Shown in pieces: positions 43,920 through 54,403 of a stretch of 64,000 nucleotides of DNA. The position numbers and the translations under genes are program-made. The DNA is from Emticicia aquatica. Lineage in GTDB: Bacteria > Bacteroidota > Bacteroidia > Cytophagales > Spirosomataceae. The notes under the pieces were generated by a model that was not told where the DNA came from, did not search any database, and saw only the letters and a program-made list of their open reading frames with translations. How positions within the stretch are numbered: position 1 is the first letter of the stretch; each line of letters starts with the position of its first letter. Location of the stretch: NCBI RefSeq assembly GCF_923079645.1, contig NZ_CAKLPY010000002.1, positions 1 through 64,000 on the forward strand, given 5' to 3'.

Positions 43920-46900
43920 ATGTCAGCAGAAAAAAGCAAAGAAGAACTATTATTCGAAATTGAAAAGCTTAAATTTCAACTTTCACAAACCCAACAACAA
44001 CAAGGGATTGACCAACTTCAAGATTTGGTCGATAATACTTCTGAAATCATCATGCTATTGTCGTTGAGTGGAAGGTTTCTATTTGTAAATACTGCTTTTC
44101 GGGAAACTTTTGGTTATTCTGAAACTGAGCTGTCTCAACTTACGCTGCGAGATATGTTGCATCCTCAATTTGCTGATGATACATTAGACACGCTTCAAAG
44201 AGTAAAGGAAGGCGAGCAAGTGATTGATTATCAAACGGTTGTACGCAATAAAGAAGGCAAAAGAGTCTATCTTTCGGGCGATATTAGCTGCCGTTTTGAT
44301 AATGGAAAACCAACGGCTTTTCGTTGTTTATTTCGTGACATTACTCAACGACGTCGTGCCGAAAAAGCCCAACAACTCTATTATACCATTGCTCAACTCA
44401 ATCTCAATACGCCTAATTTACAAGAATTTTTGACGCAAGTTCATGCTGAACTGCAAAAAAATATGCAGGCAAATAACTTCTTTGTGGCACTTTTTGAACC
44501 CGAAGAAGGCACAATTCACTTTCCATATTTTATTGACGAATATTCTGAAACCGAAGAAAATTATCATCGTAGAAAACTCGGAAATGGCATTGTAGAATAT
44601 TCAATGGTGCAAAATAAACCATTGTTTTTGTCGAACGATGACATCAAGAAATTAGTTGAAGTAGATAAAATTTATTTCTACGGTTCTTCCCTACCCGAAG
44701 TCATGCTTTGTGTGCCTTTGCACGTAGGCGAACGCACAACTGGCGTTATCGGAATTAAATCTTATAGCGACCGTAATAAGTTTAACATCAGAGACTTAGA
44801 GCTTTTAGAATTCGTTTCGGGGCAAGTTGCGGTGGCTTTGGTTAGAAAACAAAAAGAAGAAGATTCGCTTCGCCAAACGTCTCGTCTAAATGCCGTTTTT
44901 GATAGTAGTTCACACGTTATTTGGACGGTAAATCAGAAGCGTCAATTGAGTTCTTTCAACAAAAATTACGTCAATTTATTGCAACAAAAACTTGGTACTC
45001 CTCCCGAAATAAATATGAGTATCGAAAAATTTGGTTGGAAACTCATTTCGCCCGAAGATCGTCCTCTGCTTCGTGAAAGATACAACGAAGCATTTCGAGG
45101 AAAACCGCAATATTTTGAAATGCACTGGGGAAATATCGATGGCGGGGATGATTGGTACGAATTTTATTTGAACCCAATTTTGTCTTCCGAAAGTGGACAA
45201 GTAGAAGAAGTTTCAGGAATTGCCCAAAATATTACCGATAAGAAAAACTCAACTATTACGCTCCAAAAGAGTGAACAAAAATTTAGAGATACCATCGAAT
45301 CGTTTATTGATATTTATTATCGAACCGATTTGGCAGGAAATATCACAATGATTTCGCCTTCAGTATTAACTCATACTGGCTATACTTTGGAAGAAGTAAT
45401 GGGCAATAAAGTCGATAAATTCTTTGAAAATGCAGTTGATAGTTCAAAAAATATTAAGGGTTTGCTCAAATCAGGAAGTATCACGAATTTTGAAGTAATC
45501 GTCAAACGAAAAGATGGCGAACTTCGGCAATTCATGCTCAATATCCGAATGATAAAAGATGCCAAAGGCTTGCCTGTTGAAGTTGAAGGGGTAGCACGTG
45601 ACATTTCTGAGTTAAAAAGTGCAGCCGAAGATTTGCTCATTGCCAAAGATGAAGCCGAACGCTCATTGAAAGTGAAAGAACGTTTCTTGGCAAATATGAG
45701 CCACGAAATACGCACGCCTATGAATGGTGTCATTGGGATGATTGATTTGATGTATGAAACACCACTCAATCCAGAACAAAAAGATTATGTGCAGACTATC
45801 AAGAAATCATCGGAAACATTGCTGACGATTTTGAACGATATTCTTGATTTATCCAAAATCGAAGCTGGTAAGATGGATTTGCACAACGCTCCACTTGATA
45901 TTAAAGAAATTTTGGAACGATTGGTTGCACTTTTCCGCCAAAGAGCCATTGAAAAAAACAATAAACTCATTTATAAAATTGCCGAAGATGTGCCTGCATA
46001 CTTGATTGCAGACCAAACACGTTTATTGCAGATTTTCTCAAACCTTACTTCTAATGCCCTTAAATTTACAGAAAATGGCGATGTAACTATCTCATTATCA
46101 AGGGTTTCATCGAATGGAAAAATTCATGTTTTGAAAGGAGAAATTAGAGATTCTGGTATTGGAATTTCAGAAGAAGACCAAAAATTACTTTTTGGAGCTT
46201 TCCAACAAGTTGATAATTCTACAAAAAAATCATTTGGAGGAACAGGTCTTGGATTAGCCATTTCAAGAGAACTTTGCCGCCTAATGAAAGGCGATATGGG
46301 CGTGGTTTCGGAACATGGAAAAGGAAGTACATTTTGGTTTACGATTGAAGTTCGTTCCACCACAATTAGTCCAAGCATCAGCGAAAACAACGAAGGAGAA
46401 ATAAAATTAACAGATTTCTTTAAAGGTTATTCACCCAAAATATTGTTGGTTGATGATAACCAAGTCAATAGAAAAGTTGCTTCCGAAATTTTATTAAAGT
46501 CTGGCTGTCAAGTTATTACGGCTGATAGTGGAGCAAAAGCCATTGAAGTTTTTGGTGAAAACCCTAGTTTTGATGTTATTTTCATGGACATCCAAATGCC
46601 CGAAATGGATGGCATCGAAACCACCAAACGTATGCGTGAATTGTACGGCAAAGCATTGCCAAAAGTAGTTGCCATGACTGCCTATTCGATGCAACACGAC
46701 CGTGAGAGATTTTTGAGCGAAGGCATGGACGATTACGTTCCGAAACCAATTAGGGCTTCTATTTTGATTCAAAAAGTAAATGAAATTGTACCAAATTCGC
46801 ACTCAATAACTGAGATTTTAGAAACACCCGTAGTTCAAAATCAAACAGAAAGTACATCAATAACTTCCACCGATTCGGCTAGTCCAATTAATCCTGTGTT

Positions 46901-47234
46901 GCAAGTTTTTGATATGGAAATAGTAAATCAATTGCGTGAAATGGTTGGTGATGAAACGCTTATTGGTGTTTTTGAAGATTTTGAGCGAGAAGCAGAAGAG
47001 CAAATTGCAAACGCAAAAAATGCCTATCCAAATGATGTAAAAACAATTCAAAGAGAATTACACACATTGAAAGGTAATTCTGGCACGATTGGTTTGGCAC
47101 GCATCCACGATATTACTGAAATCATTGAAGTTCCGTCAAAAACAGGTGATTTGACACATTTCAGCGAAAACTTAGTATTTCTGGAAGAAGAGTTTGCTAT
47201 CTTTAAAAAGAAATATCGCAATATTATATCGTAG
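43920..47234 (+). CDS. Hybrid histidine kinase (PAS-GAF-PAS-PAS-HisKA-HATPase-REC-HPt)
   Basis: 1104 residues. Domain order: a short coiled-coil start, PAS (about 30-145), GAF (about 160-310), two more PAS (about 320-445 and 450-565), HisKA with His595 in MSHEIRTPMNG, HATPase_c (SNLTSNALKFTENGDV; DSGIGISEEDQ; GGTGLGLAISREL), receiver with Asp890 (FMDIQMPEMDG) and a C-terminal HPt with His1048 (ELHTLKGNSGTIG). No transmembrane segment is evident, so it is a cytoplasmic sensor. All elements for an internal His-Asp-His phosphorelay are intact. The output regulator is not adjacent. Confidence 0.93.
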   Translation: MSAEKSKEELLFEIEKLKFQLSQTQQQQGIDQLQDLVDNTSEIIMLLSLSGRFLFVNTAFRETFGYSETELSQLTLRDMLHPQFADDTLDTLQRVKEGEQVIDYQTVVRNKEGKRVYLSGDISCRFDNGKPTAFRCLFRDITQRRRAEKAQQLYYTIAQLNLNTPNLQEFLTQVHAELQKNMQANNFFVALFEPEEGTIHFPYFIDEYSETEENYHRRKLGNGIVEYSMVQNKPLFLSNDDIKKLVEVDKIYFYGSSLPEVMLCVPLHVGERTTGVIGIKSYSDRNKFNIRDLELLEFVSGQVAVALVRKQKEEDSLRQTSRLNAVFDSSSHVIWTVNQKRQLSSFNKNYVNLLQQKLGTPPEINMSIEKFGWKLISPEDRPLLRERYNEAFRGKPQYFEMHWGNIDGGDDWYEFYLNPILSSESGQVEEVSGIAQNITDKKNSTITLQKSEQKFRDTIESFIDIYYRTDLAGNITMISPSVLTHTGYTLEEVMGNKVDKFFENAVDSSKNIKGLLKSGSITNFEVIVKRKDGELRQFMLNIRMIKDAKGLPVEVEGVARDISELKSAAEDLLIAKDEAERSLKVKERFLANMSHEIRTPMNGVIGMIDLMYETPLNPEQKDYVQTIKKSSETLLTILNDILDLSKIEAGKMDLHNAPLDIKEILERLVALFRQRAIEKNNKLIYKIAEDVPAYLIADQTRLLQIFSNLTSNALKFTENGDVTISLSRVSSNGKIHVLKGEIRDSGIGISEEDQKLLFGAFQQVDNSTKKSFGGTGLGLAISRELCRLMKGDMGVVSEHGKGSTFWFTIEVRSTTISPSISENNEGEIKLTDFFKGYSPKILLVDDNQVNRKVASEILLKSGCQVITADSGAKAIEVFGENPSFDVIFMDIQMPEMDGIETTKRMRELYGKALPKVVAMTAYSMQHDRERFLSEGMDDYVPKPIRASILIQKVNEIVPNSHSITEILETPVVQNQTESTSITSTDSASPINPVLQVFDMEIVNQLREMVGDETLIGVFEDFEREAEEQIANAKNAYPNDVKTIQRELHTLKGNSGTIGLARIHDITEIIEVPSKTGDLTHFSENLVFLEEEFAIFKKKYRNIIS

Positions 47235-47312
47235 CAACTGCTTAGGCAAAATTTTTGCTAATGAATAAATACCGCTTAATCAACGGTAAAACTTGAGTGA
47301 ACACTATAATTA

Positions 47313-49841
47313 ATGAAAAAGGTTAAAATTTTATCCTTCGTATTGCTTCTTTTATTTGGGCAAGGTGAAAACCTTTATGCTCAGTTTAATTGTGGTTTAC
47401 CAAATCCTAGCGATATTCAGAAAAAAGAATCATTCGACCTTTTTCAAAAATATATTCGTCAAAAAAAAGCAAAATTAACAACGTATAAAGTAGCTGTCAA
47501 AGCAAATGTTATTTCGGCTAATAATACGGCCAACTTTCTCAGCGAAAATGATATTCGAGCAATCATTTCCAATGCAAATCTTTATCTTCAAAACATTAAT
47601 GTTCAGCTTTATTTATTAAACGACAAAGTTTACCAAATAAAAGATGATAAATATGCTGATTTTAAAATTGCAGATGAAAATGCTCTTCGTCAAATAAACG
47701 ATGTACCAAATGCCATTAATATCTATTTTGTCAAGAAAATCACTTTACAAGACCTCACCATTTTGAGTGGTTATGCTTCCTTGCCAACCACTTCAGCAAG
47801 TAGTAATCGTATATTTTATTCGTATTTTGAACGTTCAGAAGATGATTTTACTAATCTGAAAGACAAAACATTCCTCCATGAATTAGGTCATTATTTTGGG
47901 CTTTTTCACACATTTCAAGATAGCAATAACTCTGATATTAAAAAAAGAGAATTGGTAACTCGTGGAAATGGCTCAAACTGTGTTTCAACTGGCGACCAAC
48001 TATGTGATACCGCTGCCGACCCTTTCGAGCGGCTTCCACTTATAAGTGCTTATAATTGTACAGAAACAGCACCCGCTGATATTGTTGACGCAAATGGAGA
48101 TATTTTTAGTCCACCGATCGATAATATTATGTCGTATCATCAACGTTGTGGAAATGTTTTTACCGAGCAGCAATACCAAAAAATGCAAGCCTCATTTGCT
48201 ATCAGATTTTCGCCTTTGGCAGAATATCAAATTGTGCCTCGAAATCCAAATTTTGTAATAATTAATAATCTTGATAAAAAAGTATATTGTATAGGTGATT
48301 CACTAAGAATATCATTTAATTTAGAAGGTTTATTTGAAAATAATAATCAATTATTTGTAGAAATATCTGACCAATTTGGCAAAAACTATCAAAAAATAGA
48401 TGCTCGTTTAAATAATGAAAAATTAGTAATTAAGCTACCCGATGATTTTCCTGAAGGTGATAATTATCGTGTTCAACTAACCGCCACTCGCCCTGAAACA
48501 ACGAGTGCGATAAGTGAAAATTTTGCTATCAGAACTTATCCAGGCGTTACACTATCAGCAGAAAATGGCATCATTAATTCAGGCGAAAGCACAAATTTAA
48601 TCTTCAATTTTAGCGGTAGTGGCCCATGGGATTTGGACCTGTCAGATAGCACTTTTATAAAAAATATTCGACAAAACTCTTATCAAATTGCTAAATCACC
48701 ACTTCAAACGACCACTTATTCAATTATTTCTGCTAGAAATATGTGTGGAGAAGGCATCAAAGGAAATGCTACTACAATAAACGTCGTTCAACCACAAATC
48801 TTGGCCGAAGCACTCAGTACAAGTACTGTTTGTCAAGGGCAAAATATCAAACTTTCTATTGCTATTATTGGAAAGTTATCTAGTAGTAGTCAGTTAGTTA
48901 TTCAAATTTCAGATACGAATGGACATAATTTTACAGATTTACCAACACAAGTTTCATTATTTACGCTTTCCGCACAAATTCCTTCAACTTTTCAGGTTGG
49001 TTCGGGTTACAGGATAAAAGTATTAGCTAAAAACTCCGACTATTTCAGTTCGATTTTAGGACCTTTTACAATTATTGCACCGCCTTCACCGCCCATTATA
49101 GCCGAAAATTTTCTGTATTGTCAAAATAGTAATTCTGAACCATTATTTGCTGAGGGTACAAATTTAAAATGGTACATGAGTGAACTCGACATTAAGTCTT
49201 TTCAAAGTATCACGCCTCCAACTGGAAACGAAGGCGTTTTAAATTATTATGTTTCGCAAACAAATGCTTATGGCTGTGAAAGCAAAAAAATAAAAACAAC
49301 CGTAACAATCAAACCTTTGATTTTGGCACTTATTAACGGTGATGCGACAGTATTAAAAGGAGATAGTGCATTGATTCAGATAAATTTTACGGGCGAATTG
49401 CCTGCAGAAATAAAACTTTCTGATGGACGTACCTTTGTTTGTAATCAAAATCCGTTTACGATTGAAGTAAAACCTTTACAATCAAGCACTTATACACTCA
49501 AAGAAGTGCAAAATGCGTGCGGTTTTGGAACTGTTTTAGGTAGTGCAACTATTACAATTTCGGAGCCATTGGCTACCGAAGAGAATTCGGTTGAATTGAT
49601 TAACGTATATCCAAATCCGACTAATCAACAAGTTAATATTGATTTTTTGGTTGCTTCCACGAAAAGCTCAAACATTATTCTTTCAGATAATAACGGGAAA
49701 GTTTTACAACAAAAACGTCTATTATCAAGCGAATCCCAGCAGGAAATCTTTGATTTCAAGACATATTCATCAGGTATTTATTTTTTAAAAATTATCCACG
49801 ATAAAAAAACAATTATTAAGAAAATTGTGCTTGAAAAATAG
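47313..49841 (+). CDS. T9SS-secreted M43-like zinc metalloprotease
   Basis: 842 residues. After the signal peptide (ending LYAQ) comes a catalytic domain (about 60-310) with zinc motif FLHELGHYFGLFHTF (first His at about 189) and a Met-turn DNIMSYHQRCGNVF, matching the pappalysin/cytophagalysin group M43. Several Ig-like domains follow (about 315-760), then a C-terminal type A T9SS sorting domain (VYPNPTNQQVNIDF ... GIYFLKIIHDKKTIIKKIVL). It is exported through the outer membrane by the type IX system and probably attached to the surface or released. Confidence 0.9.
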   Translation: MKKVKILSFVLLLLFGQGENLYAQFNCGLPNPSDIQKKESFDLFQKYIRQKKAKLTTYKVAVKANVISANNTANFLSENDIRAIISNANLYLQNINVQLYLLNDKVYQIKDDKYADFKIADENALRQINDVPNAINIYFVKKITLQDLTILSGYASLPTTSASSNRIFYSYFERSEDDFTNLKDKTFLHELGHYFGLFHTFQDSNNSDIKKRELVTRGNGSNCVSTGDQLCDTAADPFERLPLISAYNCTETAPADIVDANGDIFSPPIDNIMSYHQRCGNVFTEQQYQKMQASFAIRFSPLAEYQIVPRNPNFVIINNLDKKVYCIGDSLRISFNLEGLFENNNQLFVEISDQFGKNYQKIDARLNNEKLVIKLPDDFPEGDNYRVQLTATRPETTSAISENFAIRTYPGVTLSAENGIINSGESTNLIFNFSGSGPWDLDLSDSTFIKNIRQNSYQIAKSPLQTTTYSIISARNMCGEGIKGNATTINVVQPQILAEALSTSTVCQGQNIKLSIAIIGKLSSSSQLVIQISDTNGHNFTDLPTQVSLFTLSAQIPSTFQVGSGYRIKVLAKNSDYFSSILGPFTIIAPPSPPIIAENFLYCQNSNSEPLFAEGTNLKWYMSELDIKSFQSITPPTGNEGVLNYYVSQTNAYGCESKKIKTTVTIKPLILALINGDATVLKGDSALIQINFTGELPAEIKLSDGRTFVCNQNPFTIEVKPLQSSTYTLKEVQNACGFGTVLGSATITISEPLATEENSVELINVYPNPTNQQVNIDFLVASTKSSNIILSDNNGKVLQQKRLLSSESQQEIFDFKTYSSGIYFLKIIHDKKTIIKKIVLEK

Positions 49842-49867
49842 TTATAACACGCATTTTTCAATATAAA

Positions 49868-49902
49868 AAAACACCTTTCTTGCAAAACAAGAAAGGTGTT
49901 TT
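49868..49902. terminator. Bidirectional hairpin terminator
   Basis: Perfect 15-bp arms aaaacacctttcttg (49868-49882) and 49888-49902 with a 5-nt loop, located between the convergent metalloprotease and LysM/BON genes. Confidence 0.9.
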
Positions 49903-49924
49903 CATAAATTTTTCTCTTTAATAA

Positions 49925-50383
49925 TTAAAGAGCTGGAATTCTTAATACTTGACCTGGATAAATTTTATCTGGGTGAGTAAGCATTGGCTTATTTGCTTCA
50001 AAAATTACAGGATATTTCATCATATCACCATAATATTCTTTTGCAATTTTAGATAAAGTATCACCTTTTACAACCGTATGAAATTGAGCTTCAGGTTCTG
50101 GAGTAGCTACAATAAGTTGGTTATCAACCACATGTACACCTTCAACATTTCCTACAGCTAGGGCAATTTTTTCCGAATCTTCTTGTGCATCAACTTCACC
50201 CACAAGGGTTACGGTATCTCCAGAAATTTTGATTGTTAGCGTATTAAATGGTAATCCAAGTTTTTGCACGTGTGCTAATAAAGCACTTGCTTTCAACTCT
50301 TCTTTTTCTGCTACTGGTGCAGCCTCTTCTTTATGTCCGAAAAGTTTTTCGCCTACACCTTTAAAAAACGACATTAATCCCAT
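49925..50383 (-). CDS. BON plus LysM domain protein (Kbp/YgaU-like)
   Basis: 152 residues, no signal peptide. A BON domain (about 35-95: ISGDTVTLVGEVDAQEDSEK, NVEGVHVVDNQLIV) is followed by a LysM domain (about 100-152: TVVKGDTLSKIAKEYYGD ... YPGQVLRIPAL). This is the architecture of the E. coli potassium-binding protein Kbp (YgaU), which is cytoplasmic despite the LysM name. A K+-sensing or stress role is therefore possible; peptidoglycan binding is the alternative. It is convergent with the metalloprotease. Confidence 0.88.
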   Translation of the reverse strand: MGLMSFFKGVGEKLFGHKEEAAPVAEKEELKASALLAHVQKLGLPFNTLTIKISGDTVTLVGEVDAQEDSEKIALAVGNVEGVHVVDNQLIVATPEPEAQFHTVVKGDTLSKIAKEYYGDMMKYPVIFEANKPMLTHPDKIYPGQVLRIPAL

Positions 50384-50736
50384 TGTGAGTAATTTGGTTT
50401 TGGAAGTTAATAATTATAATTAATTGCAAATGTATCAAAAACTTAGTTTCCGCAAGATTATTTTCATTTTTTTTATATTTTTTCAAAAAAATCAGCTGAA
50501 AACTTCCGCTTAATTGATACATTTACATCATTCTGACGTATTTTTTTTCTAAAGTAACAAAGTAACTTTCTATTTCGTTAGTCTTACAAATTTCATACTT
50601 TTTTCTAAGCTTTGTTGCTTTTAAATGGTACGAAATTTGTTGCAAATAAGAAGCAAAATGTTGTTTTAATTCCTAGAAAAACGCTTTTAAAACAACGATA
50701 ATCAGAATCAAATTTATGAAATAAAAATAGCCAAAC
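50384..50736. other. 353-bp intergenic region without a gene
   Basis: Divergent region between the LysM/BON gene and the HExxH lipoprotein gene; very AT-rich. The only structure seen is an inverted repeat, acaaatttcatac (50586-50598) with gtacgaaatttgt (50628-50640), one mismatch and 29-nt spacing, which may be an operator. No convincing ORF or RNA was seen. Confidence 0.5.
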
Positions 50737-51492
50737 ATGAAAATTATTGTTGCAGTTACCGCCATTTCATTGGTATTTCTGACACTTGCTTGTCAAAAAA
50801 CTGAAGAAGTTGTAGTTCCCTCTACTAAAACGACTAATACACAAACTTCAACAAATACCACAACTACGGTTAAACTTAGCAGTCAAGAAATATATGATAC
50901 CTTTGTTCGATTAGCCCTTAAAAATTCGGCAGGAACGCAAGTTATGACAATTAGAAAATGGCTTCCGACCAAAGCCCAGATAAAAATATTTTGGGACGGC
51001 GGACGTACAACAGTTTTAACTACTGCGTTAGACAAAATTATTGCTGACATGAATTTGCTGAATAAATATAATAAAATGATTAAAACCGAAGTAGTTGGAG
51101 AGGCTGATATTATCATTAATCGAGTTGATGTAGCTACCCATAATGCCAAATATGCAAGTTATCAAGTGACAAATACAACAGTTCAAGGAAATACATTTAC
51201 ACAGTGGAGTGGCACTAATATTACAAAAGCTATTATTTGGCTTTCACCAACCACAGCAAGCTCTGTTCAAAATGGCGTTTTGCGACATGAACTCACGCAC
51301 GCTTTAGGAATAGGACACACAGAAAATACTAAGTCGATTATGATTCCTGTAATGAGTAGTACAACTTATGATTTTAACACCTTTTCAACTTTAGACCAAC
51401 GAATTTTACAAATATTGAGTGATAATAGAGTAAAACATGGCATGAATGAGGCTAATATTAGTGATGTTATAAAAGAATATGCAGCTAAATAA
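50737..51492 (+). CDS. Metzincin-type zinc metallopeptidase lipoprotein
   Basis: 251 residues. The lipoprotein signal ends TLACQ. A Thr/Asn-rich linker (about 28-48) precedes a catalytic domain with extended zinc motif LRHELTHALGIGHTEN (HExxHxxGxxH, first His at about 184) and a following Met-turn candidate SIMIPVMSS. This marks a small metzincin (matrixin or astacin-like). It is probably anchored in the outer membrane. It is 67 bp upstream of an NTF2-like secreted protein on the same strand. Confidence 0.85.
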   Translation: MKIIVAVTAISLVFLTLACQKTEEVVVPSTKTTNTQTSTNTTTTVKLSSQEIYDTFVRLALKNSAGTQVMTIRKWLPTKAQIKIFWDGGRTTVLTTALDKIIADMNLLNKYNKMIKTEVVGEADIIINRVDVATHNAKYASYQVTNTTVQGNTFTQWSGTNITKAIIWLSPTTASSVQNGVLRHELTHALGIGHTENTKSIMIPVMSSTTYDFNTFSTLDQRILQILSDNRVKHGMNEANISDVIKEYAAK

Positions 51493-51559
51493 GAAAATAT
51501 AGCAATACTAAAAAAATAATTTCGTTAATTTAACGTAGGAATACAAACATACTATACCG

Positions 51560-52105
51560 ATGAAATTAAATAAATCACTACTTACACTCTTAGCAGTATT
51601 GTGCTTCTCGGCAAGCACTTTCGCTCAGTCAGAAGACGAAGCAATCAAAGAATCACTTAATAATTATTTAGAAGGTGGCTCAGTCGGTGATACTGCACGG
51701 CTAAATCGAGCTTTTTTTGCATTTGCAAACCTACGAAATTTAAGCAAAGATGGTAAAATATCCGAAATGCCAGTAAAGAAATTTATTGCTTCAGTACCTG
51801 CTGGTGGAGCAAAATGGACGAGTAAAATAATCAGTTATAGTTATGCTGGTACAGCTGCTACGGCAGTAACGGAAGAAGAATTACCAACTTTCAAATTTGT
51901 GGATTTCTTGAATCTATTGAAAATTAATGGAGAATGGAAAATTGTTAGTCGTGTTTATTCAAGAGTGGATAAAACGGTAGCTATTGTTTCTTCAAATACA
52001 GGAGCATTTTCAACGGCAGCATCGGTTGCTCCGACGAAAGCAAATGCTCCAGCCGCAAAAAAACCAGCTGCTAAACCAAAACCTTCAGATGATGGTTGGA
52101 AATAA
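51560..52105 (+). CDS. Secreted NTF2-like (lumazine-binding-like) protein
   Basis: 181 residues. Signal peptide MKLNKSLLTLLAVLCFSASTFAQ. The body (about 25-140) has the NTF2-like fold signature of the putative lumazine-binding family PF12893 (AIKESLNNYLEGGSVGDT ... LLKINGEWKIVSRVY). It ends in a low-complexity Ala/Pro/Lys tail (KKPAAKPKPSDDGWK). It is probably periplasmic; the function is unknown. It is followed by an 18-bp stem terminator. Confidence 0.82.
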   Translation: MKLNKSLLTLLAVLCFSASTFAQSEDEAIKESLNNYLEGGSVGDTARLNRAFFAFANLRNLSKDGKISEMPVKKFIASVPAGGAKWTSKIISYSYAGTAATAVTEEELPTFKFVDFLNLLKINGEWKIVSRVYSRVDKTVAIVSSNTGAFSTAASVAPTKANAPAAKKPAAKPKPSDDGWK

Positions 52106-52126
52106 AAATCATTAATTCGCTATATT

Positions 52127-52167
52127 AAAAAGAAAAAACCAGCATTTGATGCTGGTTTTTTCTTTTT
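52127..52167. terminator. Bidirectional hairpin terminator
   Basis: Perfect 18-bp arms (52127-52144 and 52150-52167; core aaaccagca) with a 5-nt loop and T-rich 3' arm. Located between the convergent NTF2-like and alpha/beta-hydrolase genes. Confidence 0.9.
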
Positions 52168-52183
52168 AAGTATGTCATTTACC

Positions 52184-52912
52184 TTAATTAGAACTTTCAA
52201 CCTTTATCAAAAAATCAGTTACAATTCTTACACTTTCGTTTAGATTTTCAAACATTCCTGCATGAGCAACATTCGGTAAAACTGCACTTTGATTATTTTT
52301 TAATAATGAGATTTGCTCTAAAGCTACTTCAAGTGGAACAAAACTATCTTTTTCTCCAGCCAAAATCATTATTGGATAGTTTGCATTGGTTAAAACAGTC
52401 CTTGTATCTATTCTATTTCTCATCGCAATTTGGGCATTTATCAATGCTTCTTTAGGAAAATATGCAAATTTTTCAATTTGCTTTTCGATAAAAACACTAT
52501 TTTTCTCCCTAAATTCCTCCGAAAACATATTTGGATAAAATCCTTTGATAAACTTTGCCGTACCTTGTTGGTCAATTACCCGAACTGTTTTTAGGCGAAT
52601 CTCTTTTCTTTCTTCATTATCTGGTAAAGCCGACGAATGAAAAAGTCCCAAACCTACTATCATCTCTGAGTACTTTTCAGCAAAAGTTAGAGCAATATAT
52701 CCGCCCATCGAATGCCCAATTATGACGCATTCACTAATGTTTTTTTCTTGCGTAAATTCTTTTAGCCAATTGGCATAATCTTCAATACTTTCATATGTAG
52801 TCAAAGAAGCATAATCGGGCGTAAAATAACTATACTTTTTTGGTAATTGATTGATAAAATCATTCCAAACGGATGCGTCTTCGCCAAAACCGTGCAAGAA
52901 AATAACATTCAT
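52184..52912 (-). CDS. Alpha/beta-hydrolase
   Basis: 242 residues, cytoplasmic. Oxyanion-hole start VIFLHGFGEDASVW, nucleophile elbow VIGHSMGGYIAL (Ser of GHSMG), acid in ILAGEKDSFVP and His in NVAHAGMFENL. The fold and lid fit the general alpha/beta-hydrolase (BioH/MhpC-like) family; the substrate is unknown. Its ATG overlaps the clpX TAA stop (TAATG), so it is translationally coupled to clpX, an unusual neighbour for a hydrolase. Confidence 0.88.
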   Translation of the reverse strand: MNVIFLHGFGEDASVWNDFINQLPKKYSYFTPDYASLTTYESIEDYANWLKEFTQEKNISECVIIGHSMGGYIALTFAEKYSEMIVGLGLFHSSALPDNEERKEIRLKTVRVIDQQGTAKFIKGFYPNMFSEEFREKNSVFIEKQIEKFAYFPKEALINAQIAMRNRIDTRTVLTNANYPIMILAGEKDSFVPLEVALEQISLLKNNQSAVLPNVAHAGMFENLNESVRIVTDFLIKVESSN

Positions 52913-54174
52913 TAGGCTACCATTTTCAGCTGATAAAATGCAGAACGCTCAAACATACTTTGGGCATAATCGAGCGAAATAGTAAAGTTCTTAATGCTTT
53001 TATTAGACGGAATTTCGTACATAATATCTGTCATAATTGCTTCACAAACCGAACGTAAACCTCTCGCACCAAGTTTAAACTCCATTGCTTGGTCAACAAT
53101 AAACTCTAGTACTTCTTCCGAAAATTCGAGTTTCACATCTTCCATCGCAAATAGTTTTTGGTATTGTTTTACCAAAGCATTTTTGGGTTCAGTCAAAATA
53201 CGACGCAAAGCATCACGGTCAAGCGGATTAAGGTAAGTTAACAATGGCAAACGCCCAATTAACTCAGGAATTAACCCAAACGACTTCAAATCTTGTTGAG
53301 TAACAAAACGCAACAAACTTGTATCACCCAAAAGCTCAATGTTTTTACCACTATTTGAGAAGCCAATTGGACGAGTATTCATACGCTTTCCGATATGGCG
53401 GTCGATTCCATCAAAAGCACCACCACAAATAAATAGAATATTCTCTGTATTAATTTGAATCAGTTTTTGTTCAGGATGTTTACGTCCTCCTTGTGGTGGA
53501 ACACTTACGATTGAGCCTTCCAATAATTTCAAAAGCCCTTGCTGCACGCCTTCGCCGCTTACATCACGGGTGATAGAAGGATTGTCACCTTTGCGAGCAA
53601 TTTTATCAATTTCATCAATGTAAACTATTCCTCGTTCGGCCAATTCTACATTAAAATCAGCAGCTTGAAGCAAACGGCTCAAGATACTTTCAACGTCTTC
53701 GCCAACATAACCCGCTTCAGTCAAAACTGTTGCATCTGCAATTGCAAAAGGCACTTGCAACACCTTAGCAATTGTACGAGCTAAATATGTTTTTCCAGTA
53801 CCCGTTTCTCCGACCATAATGATATTTGATTTTTCAATCATTACATCGTCTTCTCTTTTGGGTTGAGTCAATCTTTTATAATGATTATAAACTGCAACGC
53901 TTAATACTTTTTTTGCTTCATCTTGTCCAATAATAAATTGGTCTAAATGATTTTTAAGTTCAACGGGCGGTCTTAAATCAAACTTTGGCAATTCATTTTT
54001 CTTCTTTTTCTCCTTTTTTTGCGGAGCAACTCCACCATGAAGCTCTTGCTGAACTAATTGAAACCCTTGTTCTACACAATAATTACAAATATTTGCTTCC
54101 GTTCCTGATATTAAAAGTTCAACTTCATTTTTACGTCTGCCACAAAAAGAGCAATAAGCTTGTCCAACATTCAT
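52912..54174 (-). CDS. clpX: ClpXP protease ATP-binding subunit ClpX
   Basis: 420 residues from the ATG at 54174; the open frame runs 30 codons further upstream without family similarity. An N-terminal C4 zinc finger ([12 protein letters not shown] ... [10 protein letters not shown]) precedes the AAA+ module: Walker [14 protein letters not shown], Walker [13 protein letters not shown], sensor and [11 protein letters not shown] pore-region block, and the C-terminal D2 small domain ([15 protein letters not shown]). It unfolds substrates for ClpP; clpP is not in this window. Confidence 0.96.
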   Translation of the reverse strand: MNVGQAYCSFCGRRKNEVELLISGTEANICNYCVEQGFQLVQQELHGGVAPQKKEKKKKNELPKFDLRPPVELKNHLDQFIIGQDEAKKVLSVAVYNHYKRLTQPKREDDVMIEKSNIIMVGETGTGKTYLARTIAKVLQVPFAIADATVLTEAGYVGEDVESILSRLLQAADFNVELAERGIVYIDEIDKIARKGDNPSITRDVSGEGVQQGLLKLLEGSIVSVPPQGGRKHPEQKLIQINTENILFICGGAFDGIDRHIGKRMNTRPIGFSNSGKNIELLGDTSLLRFVTQQDLKSFGLIPELIGRLPLLTYLNPLDRDALRRILTEPKNALVKQYQKLFAMEDVKLEFSEEVLEFIVDQAMEFKLGARGLRSVCEAIMTDIMYEIPSNKSIKNFTISLDYAQSMFERSAFYQLKMVA

Positions 54175-54324
54175 TCGAGCGTATTTTTTTGATTTATCCT
54201 GCAAAATTACAAAAAATGTTTGGGTTTTTATTACGATTAAACAATTTACAAATGCTATACGCACTTATTTTCTTGGAAATATTTCGACTTGATTTGGTGA
54301 CGAACAATAAAAGTTTTAACCAAC

Positions 54325-54355
54325 AAAAAAGCCACCCAAATGATGAGTGACTTTT
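54325..54355 (-). terminator. Terminator downstream of the MpaB-like gene
   Basis: On the minus strand aaaagtcac (54347-54355) pairs with the complement at 54327-54335 with one mismatch and is followed by a T run. It lies 48 bp after the stop at 54404 and before the clpX start. Confidence 0.65.
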
Positions 54356-54403
54356 GTATCTAAACCCTAACACTAAACTAATTATTATAAAATATTTTCA
54401 GAA

